Below are positions 58,030-64,000 of a stretch of 64,000 nucleotides of DNA, piece by piece; position 1 is the stretch's first letter, and each line of letters begins with the position of its first letter. The stretch is taken from assembly GCA_007693915.1 (NCBI GenBank), contig RECS01000163.1, positions 1 through 64,000 on the forward strand, written 5' to 3'. This stretch comes from Saprospirales bacterium. Lineage in GTDB: Bacteria; Bacteroidota; Bacteroidia; Chitinophagales; Saprospiraceae. The position numbers and the translations under genes are program-made. Under the pieces are notes generated by a model. That model was not told the origin of the DNA and searched no databases. It saw nothing but the letters and a program-made list of their open reading frames with translations.

Positions 58030-59175
58030 ATGAAAATAGGAATTGTTTGCTACCCAACCTACGGAGGAAGTGGAGTTGTTGCTACAGAATTAGGTATTCA
58101 GCTCGCTCATAAAGGTTTCGAAGTTCATTTTATTACCTATAGAAGACCTGCACGATTGACCGGTTTTCAAAAAAATATTTTCTATCACGAAGTCAATCCT
58201 GTTGACTACCCATTATTTGAATACCCACCTTATGATTCTGCACTAGCCAGCAAACTGGTAGATGTAGTTACTTATGAAAAACTGGATTTGCTCCATGTTC
58301 ATTATGCCATCCCACATGCCACCGTCGGATACCTGGCAAAAATGATATTGAAGTCGCGTGGAATGCATATTCCTGTAATTACAACCTTGCACGGCACTGA
58401 CATCACCCTGGTAGGAAATGATCCTTCATATGCCCCTGCTGTCGAGTTTGGAATCAATGAATCTGATGGGGTTACAGCAGTTTCAGAACATTTAAAACAA
58501 AGTACTCTGGATCAATTTTCCGTAAAAACAGAAATTAAGGTTATTCCAAACTTCATCGATTTGAAGAGATTTAACCGAAAAAATAAGTCTCACTTCAAAA
58601 AGGCCATATCTCCGGACGGTGAATTCATCATCATGCATACTTCTAATTTTAGGAAAGTTAAAAGAGTAGATAATGTAGTAAGGGTATTTCATGGAATTCA
58701 AAAAATTTACCCTTCTAAGCTTTTACTCGTGGGTGATGGTCCCGAAAGAATCAATATGGAAAACTTGTGCAGAGAGTTGAAAATCTGCCAGGATGTCCGC
58801 TTCCTTGGAAAACAGGATGCCATTGAAGAGTTGTTGGCTGTTTCTGATTTATTTATTTTGCCCTCAGAATCCGAAAGTTTTGGATTGGCTGCTTTGGAGG
58901 CTCTTGCTTGTGAGGTACCTGTAATATCTTCAGATGTCGGTGGTTTACCTGAAGTAGTTAAAGATGGCTACTGTGGCTTTCTTAAACAACCGGATGATAC
59001 TGATGGCATGATTAAAGCAGGTCTTTCTCTACTGAGCAATCCTGATCAATTGGAAACTTTTCGAAAAAATGCACGTAAACAAGCTGAAGAATTTGAAATC
59101 AGCAAAATCATTCCGGAATATGAAGCTTACTATCATTCGGTTTTAGAAAAAACGAGCTTGGCAAATACTATTTAA
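58030..59175 (+). CDS. bshA: N-acetyl-alpha-D-glucosaminyl L-malate synthase
   Basis: MKIGIVCYPTYGGSGVVATELGIQLAHKGFEVHFITYRRPARL; HVHYAIPHA; GT4 SESESFGLAALEALACEVPVISSDVGGLPE. Confidence 0.93.
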   Translation: MKIGIVCYPTYGGSGVVATELGIQLAHKGFEVHFITYRRPARLTGFQKNIFYHEVNPVDYPLFEYPPYDSALASKLVDVVTYEKLDLLHVHYAIPHATVGYLAKMILKSRGMHIPVITTLHGTDITLVGNDPSYAPAVEFGINESDGVTAVSEHLKQSTLDQFSVKTEIKVIPNFIDLKRFNRKNKSHFKKAISPDGEFIIMHTSNFRKVKRVDNVVRVFHGIQKIYPSKLLLVGDGPERINMENLCRELKICQDVRFLGKQDAIEELLAVSDLFILPSESESFGLAALEALACEVPVISSDVGGLPEVVKDGYCGFLKQPDDTDGMIKAGLSLLSNPDQLETFRKNARKQAEEFEISKIIPEYEAYYHSVLEKTSLANTI

Positions 59176-61495
59176 CTACCATTATCCTACCCACCAAACC
59201 TTCGGGACTACTAAAAGCGGTGCCGCTTGTTGTGGCATAAACCATATAGACTCCAGAAACTACGTTCCTGCCCTCAAGATCTCGACCGTGCCATATGGCT
59301 TGTCCCCCGTTGGCAATTGTTTCAAATACCAAATTACCTTTGATGTCTGTAATTTTCACTCTCGCATCCCTGGCTAAACCTTTTATGGCAATTGGACCAT
59401 CGTAATCCGGTCTTACAGGATTGGGAAAAATATGTGCCTCACTTTCATGAGTAGTTCCTCCTTTTACAGCATCTGTTCTTACAGACATAATTCCGCGTGC
59501 AGTTCCTATAAAAACCTCCCCAGTGCGATCATTTATAGCAATGCTGATGATATTATTATCTATAAGCGGGCTATTGCTCATGTCAAAAAAAGCAACTTGC
59601 TCATCTCCACTTGCAGATTGAACAAAAACTCCATTGGTTGTTCCGAACCATTTTCTGTTGGCACCATCCACAGCTATAGTCTGAACTCTTTCACCCTCTA
59701 AAAGTTCAGCTAAAAAGCCCTCTACCTCAACCCTTCTTCGACTTCCCGGACAGTTGCCATCAAACACCTGACTGGTGCAATCGAATACAACAACTCCATC
59801 CGTGGTTCCCACCCATACACTTCCATTCAGGTCTGTTTTTACACTGAGTACTTGATTGTTAGGCAAGTTACTATTCCCGGAGGTCAAAACAGCAATCCGC
59901 TCATCTCCGGGATTATCTAAATCCCCCTCATCAAAGACCACCAAACCCGCTCCTCCGTCTCTTACGGCTGCCCATTTATAACCATTGAAATCAACATCTA
60001 ATTGAGTAAGCAGCTTAAAATTGGGAATGTCAAAATTATAACAATTTCCCTCATTATCAAACATGACCAGCGGAGTTAAAGCACCGTCATTGGTAACCCA
60101 TAACCTATTGAGTTGATCAAAGGCCATACCGGATATGCGCTCCCTTAGATTTTCAGGGACAAAATAATCGAGACAAGAATTTTCACGATCGTATATGGTA
60201 ATTTTATCTCCATCTACTTCAATCAGCCCTCTCCAGAATGTGCCGATATAAAGTTTTCCATTAGTTGGATGTGCTTTTATCTGAAAAAAGTCAAACATAT
60301 CAGGATTCCGGAACTCAGGCGTATTGAATAAGTTACTGGCAGACCACCTTCCGTCTTTATATGTAAAATACCCATCCCTTCGGAATTGGTATAGATAATT
60401 GTTTCGAACACCTCCAGATGCAACATATAAAACATCCTCAAAGACATCCATATCAGTAACATTTGCTGAATACGGACTGTTGGGATAAAATTTAGAGCAA
60501 TCCCTGTCAATACCCCGTGCATACCTCACATCATTAAATTCATCTGCTACAAACATCCAGCCATCGGATTTTATCTCAATATTATTGATTACATTGATAC
60601 AACCGGATGAAACCTCTGTCAAGTTGCCATCAGGAGTGAAAATCATCGCCCTTCCCTTACTGCAACCTTCCAAACAATTCCATCCCACAACTAGGTGGTT
60701 ATGAGTGACATTGAAAAACCTAGGGCTAAATCCAGGCTCAGTCAAATAAAGTACAATTTCTTCACCATCGTACTGATAAACGTCTTCATCGGCACCAAAA
60801 TACAATGCATTTTGATACACAGTATTGGAAATGGACAAATAGTTGTTGGTTGGAAGACCAAACTGACTGCCAATTTTTTCCCAGGCAGTAAAATTCTGAT
60901 GGTTAAAGTTGTTGACAGGAGCTCTGTAAAGGCCATTGGATGTAGACATGTAGTAATTATCTTTCCATTGTGACAATTGAAACACTTCAGCATTGGTGAT
61001 GATGGTAAAACCAAAAGACATGGATTCCAGATCGAATTGTACCAATCCAAAATTACAACTGAAGTAGATGCTATTACCTTCCCCGAAACTTACTTGATTA
61101 ATGTTTCTCTCTCCGGCAATGATATTGCTGGTCTTAATATCAGAAAGATTAATAATCCTGTCTTTAAATATGAGATCAACATTTGCATTTCGATAAACTA
61201 CCACCAACACCTCCCATTTCTCATTATATCGCAGAATAAAAGGCTCTGCATCGCTTAATCCTTCAACACGCGTGATGAATTCAAATTCCCAAATATTTTC
61301 AGCAGGCACCTTCATTAGTCCATATCGGGCTGCATAATAAACATCGTCACCAATGATAGCCACATCCTTTCCAACATTAAATGGCAGATGAGACTTCCAA
61401 CCCCCAATTGGTATCTCCTGCTGAGCAGTTATTTGCAACTGAATGCCAAACAGGAAAACAATTAAAGCAATAAAATTGATAAAAAATGCGTGCAT
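59168..61495 (-). CDS. PorZ-like two-component-regulator-type beta-propeller protein with T9SS sorting domain
   Basis: IGGWKSHLPFNVGKDVAIIGDDVYYAARYGLMKV; propeller repeats SVWVGTTDGVVVFD; C-term IFPNPVRPDYDGPIAIKGLARDARVKITDIKGNLV. Confidence 0.84.
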   Translation of the reverse strand: MHAFFINFIALIVFLFGIQLQITAQQEIPIGGWKSHLPFNVGKDVAIIGDDVYYAARYGLMKVPAENIWEFEFITRVEGLSDAEPFILRYNEKWEVLVVVYRNANVDLIFKDRIINLSDIKTSNIIAGERNINQVSFGEGNSIYFSCNFGLVQFDLESMSFGFTIITNAEVFQLSQWKDNYYMSTSNGLYRAPVNNFNHQNFTAWEKIGSQFGLPTNNYLSISNTVYQNALYFGADEDVYQYDGEEIVLYLTEPGFSPRFFNVTHNHLVVGWNCLEGCSKGRAMIFTPDGNLTEVSSGCINVINNIEIKSDGWMFVADEFNDVRYARGIDRDCSKFYPNSPYSANVTDMDVFEDVLYVASGGVRNNYLYQFRRDGYFTYKDGRWSASNLFNTPEFRNPDMFDFFQIKAHPTNGKLYIGTFWRGLIEVDGDKITIYDRENSCLDYFVPENLRERISGMAFDQLNRLWVTNDGALTPLVMFDNEGNCYNFDIPNFKLLTQLDVDFNGYKWAAVRDGGAGLVVFDEGDLDNPGDERIAVLTSGNSNLPNNQVLSVKTDLNGSVWVGTTDGVVVFDCTSQVFDGNCPGSRRRVEVEGFLAELLEGERVQTIAVDGANRKWFGTTNGVFVQSASGDEQVAFFDMSNSPLIDNNIISIAINDRTGEVFIGTARGIMSVRTDAVKGGTTHESEAHIFPNPVRPDYDGPIAIKGLARDARVKITDIKGNLVFETIANGGQAIWHGRDLEGRNVVSGVYMVYATTSGTAFSSPEGLVGRIMVVK

Positions 61496-61593
61496 CTAAG
61501 CTGTTTTAAATCCTGAAAGTAAATTTCGGGTGATCTCATAAATAGTTGAATAATGAACGGAAAAATCAGGACAGCATTACGCTTCTTATAAAA

Positions 61594-62535
61594 TTAACGA
61601 TCTCTATTTTTATTACGAATGCGACCTATCCACTTGTTTTGAAACTTCCTTGCTTCTCCTTTCCACCTGATCCAGTATAAACTCAACCATCCATATACCA
61701 GTGTGGTGAAAAAACTAAACAAACTGTACATGACTGCCACTAATGCCATTTCCTGAGAGCCCAAAAGAGACATTGCTACAAAAATTGCTAGGGCGCTATT
61801 TTGTAATCCCACCTCAATTCCTATAGTCACTTTTTCTTTGGAATTCAGACCGAAGAAGTTAGACATAAAAACTCCACCAAAATATCCACCCAAATTCAAG
61901 CTTAAAGCAGCCAGAAAAAGCAAAGGTTCACTGAATATGCTTATTGAGTCATCACCCTCAGAAGCAATAAAAACACCCAAAAAAACAATAAGCAATATAG
62001 CTGTCATTATGTATTTCAAGGCAGATTGAATGCGTTGCATGGCATTTTCAAAAAAATGGTTTAATGCCACACCTATTGCTACAGGCAGAATAACAGTCTT
62101 ACTAATCTCTTCCAATGTATTGTACCAAGGTAGCTCTATTGCTCTTACTTCACTTAAAAAAACTGCTTGTCCAAGGCTTACGAATAATGGTACAGTAAAC
62201 AAAATAAGCAGACTATTAACAGCAGTCATACTAACAGAAAGGGCTACTCTGCCATTGAGTATATAGGTAATGAGGTTGGAGGCGGTCCCTCCCGGACAAG
62301 CCGCCAGAATAATAATTCCCACTTTAAAAACCGGGTCAATGGGCCAAATAAAAGCCATCAAAAAAGCAAATGCCGGGAGAAAAATCATCTGTCCTCCAAG
62401 TCCAACTGAAATAGCCTTCGGTTGTCTGAAAATATTGGTAAAATTCTCCAGCCTCAGGCTGGTGCCAATACCCAGCATGATGAGAAAAATAGCCAACGGC
62501 AATATGTCATCTGAAAACAATTCGGGACTAAACAT
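61594..62535 (-). CDS. Bile acid:sodium symporter (BASS) family transporter
   Basis: VGIIILAACPGGTASNLITYILNGRVALSVSMTAVNSLL; IGIEVGLQNSALAIFVA. Confidence 0.93.
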   Translation of the reverse strand: MFSPELFSDDILPLAIFLIMLGIGTSLRLENFTNIFRQPKAISVGLGGQMIFLPAFAFLMAFIWPIDPVFKVGIIILAACPGGTASNLITYILNGRVALSVSMTAVNSLLILFTVPLFVSLGQAVFLSEVRAIELPWYNTLEEISKTVILPVAIGVALNHFFENAMQRIQSALKYIMTAILLIVFLGVFIASEGDDSISIFSEPLLFLAALSLNLGGYFGGVFMSNFFGLNSKEKVTIGIEVGLQNSALAIFVAMSLLGSQEMALVAVMYSLFSFFTTLVYGWLSLYWIRWKGEARKFQNKWIGRIRNKNRDR

Positions 62536-62700
62536 GGAATATCTAATAAATTCTACTCAGCATTTTCTAATGAGCTGCGAATATACAAACGGTTTTGTTG
62601 TCGAATAGTTATTGAAAAAGCTTAAATGATCAAAAGTTATAAATCAAGCTTCCTTGCAAAAAATTACCAACCAATATAGACCATCTTTGTTAAACAAAAT

Positions 62701-63336
62701 ATGGAAATAAAGATATCCGATTTTGATCAAATGGAGCGGCTGTATCGCACTCAGTTGGTGAATTCACTTTGGGGATTTCGTCCGATTACACTTGTAGGGA
62801 CCACAGACAAATTAAAAAATCCAAACCTGGCAATTGTAAATAATCTACTACACATTGGTGCCAACCCACCTCTAGTGGGTATTTTGTTCCGGCCTCCTGT
62901 GGTAGAAAGACACAGCCTTGAAAATATAATAGAAACAGCTTATTTAAGCCTGAATCACATCACCAAATCCTTTTATCAAAAAGCACATCAGACATCTGCC
63001 AAATACGATCGCAATCAATCTGAATTTGAAGCTGTAGATATAGAAGCTGAATATAAGGAAGGGATTTCTGTACCCTTTGCAAAAGAAAGTCCGGTTAAGG
63101 TTTTGTTGGAGTTGGTGGACAGAAAGGACATTGAACTGAATGGAACTGTATTGATTATCGGTAAGGTAATTGAACTCTTTATTGATGAAAAACTTTTAAG
63201 CAAAGATGGTTTTATTCAGCACGAAAAGGCAGGAATAGTGACTTCTGTCGGTCTCGATGCATATTATGAAACCAAGCTCCTCAGCAGATTGAGTTACGCC
63301 CGACCGAATCAACCACCCCAAAAGTTAAATGTATAA
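62701..63336 (+). CDS. Flavin reductase-family (FMN-binding split barrel) protein
   Basis: SLWGFRPITLVGTTDKLKNPNLAIVN...PPLVGILFRPPVVERHSLENI. Confidence 0.85.
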   Translation: MEIKISDFDQMERLYRTQLVNSLWGFRPITLVGTTDKLKNPNLAIVNNLLHIGANPPLVGILFRPPVVERHSLENIIETAYLSLNHITKSFYQKAHQTSAKYDRNQSEFEAVDIEAEYKEGISVPFAKESPVKVLLELVDRKDIELNGTVLIIGKVIELFIDEKLLSKDGFIQHEKAGIVTSVGLDAYYETKLLSRLSYARPNQPPQKLNV

Positions 63337-63604
63337 TATGCAATTAGACGAAAGAGATACCGACAGGATAATAGAAATGGCATGGGAAGATAGGACACCC
63401 TTTGATGCCATTGAAAGTCAGTTTGGCTTAAGCGAGAAAGAAGTCATAGTAATGATGCGAAGAGAAATGAAGCCTTCATCATTCAGACGTTGGAGGAAAA
63501 GGGTAAGTGGCAGAACTACTAAACACAGAAAAATGAGTCCCAATACCGGACTCAGGTTTAAATGCTCTCGTCAGAAGCATATTTCAGGGAATAAGGTGAC
63601 TTAA
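63329..63604 (+). CDS. TIGR03643/DUF2805-like small protein
   Basis: RDTDRIIEMAWEDRTPFDAIESQFGLSEKEVIVMMRREMKPSSFRRWRKRVSGRTTKH. Confidence 0.85.
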   Translation: MYNMQLDERDTDRIIEMAWEDRTPFDAIESQFGLSEKEVIVMMRREMKPSSFRRWRKRVSGRTTKHRKMSPNTGLRFKCSRQKHISGNKVT

Positions 63605-63742
63605 AATCAAAAGCTTTGTATCGTCATCTTGAGATGTGGATGAGAAGACTTTTTGGGAGGCTTTTTTATAAAAACAGATGATTAGACGAACTACAAAAAC
63701 AAGTAGTATATTACTTAGGTATTACTTTCAAAATATGCCATT

Positions 63743-63986
63743 ATGGCTAAATCAATCTCTCTAAAAATAGATGAAGAAATCCTTAAGGATGCTGAAACCA
63801 AGATATCCCGATTAGGAGTGTCGAGAAATAGATACATCAATGATGCAGGTGGCTGCTTACAATAAAGCCCAGAAGAGGGCAGCGTTGGAAAAGAAAATAA
63901 AAATAGCTTCACATGCTGTTAGGGAATCGAGCATGGAGGTATTAGCTGAATTTGAAGCATTAGAGGATGATTATGAAGCGTTTTGA
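63743..63986 (+). pseudogene. Frameshifted ribbon-helix-helix antitoxin-like gene
   Basis: MAKSISLKIDEEILKDAETKISRLGVSRNRYINDA in frame 1 (stop 63863-63865); continuation VAAYNKAQKRAALEKKIKIASHAVRESSMEVLAEFEALEDDYEAF* in the next frame (63849-63986), consistent with one extra G near 63848. Confidence 0.7.
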
Positions 63987-64000
63987 TATTTGATTGGCAA
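63973..64000 (+). pseudogene. Start of a MazF/PemK-like toxin gene with in-frame TGA (truncated by window edge)
   Basis: ATG AAG CGT TTT GAT ATT TGA TTG GCA = MKRFDI*LA, resembling MKRxDIWL starts of MazF/PemK toxins with W changed to stop. Confidence 0.45.

Noticed and set aside
63605-63660. Possible REP-like palindrome (cgtcatcttgagatgtggatgagaagac)
   Set aside because: Only a vague resemblance to intergenic repeats of the phylum; no second copy seen in this window and weak symmetry.
63973-64000. UGA read as tryptophan (recoding) in the toxin-like start MKRFDI(TGA)LA
   Set aside because: Other genes in the window use TGA as an ordinary stop (e.g. trmB), and the neighbouring antitoxin is also damaged, so decay or sequencing error is simpler.
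1-64000. CRISPR array, prophage or complete IS element
   Set aside because: I saw no regularly spaced direct repeats, phage structural genes, integrase or transposase ORFs in the supplied translations.

Overview
This window is a chromosomal segment from a member of the Bacteroidota, probably Saprospiraceae-like. The support is T9SS/CHU_C sorting tails on many secreted proteins, TAnnTTTG-type -7 promoter boxes, and genes such as bshA, a DUF5103/T9SS plug-like protein and a PorZ-like propeller. Most of the window is ordinary core genome: nif3-like, tRNA-Met, trmB, mscS-like, tadA, guaB, a DNA-3-methyladenine glycosylase, rplY, prs, a GHMP kinase, E2, cinA, birA, rsfS, ftsH, purB, lpxK, ftcD, an antiporter, bshA and others. 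I recognise no CRISPR array, rRNA, intact IS element or prophage.

The parts most worth a second look:
(1) A visibly AT-rich two-gene cassette at ~42.35-44.45 kb. It encodes a small secreted protein with 14 Cys in its last ~67 residues and a T9SS-tailed 6-bladed-propeller-like protein. It is flanked by a ~240 bp imperfect direct repeat, of which one copy is a truncated 3' gene fragment.
(2) Two tandem paralogous T9SS cargo genes (15.0-18.8 kb) that share a perfectly identical 129 bp tract in their sorting domains although the rest is diverged. This suggests gene conversion of the sorting signal. They also carry an unfamiliar ~165 aa repeat unit.
(3) A doubly damaged toxin-antitoxin-like module at the right edge.
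(4) A MerR/B12-type regulator whose cobalamin motif looks degenerate.
(5) A reprolysin-like metallopeptidase carrying dockerin-like and cohesin-like segments.

All family names come from reading motifs in the supplied translations; no database search was run.
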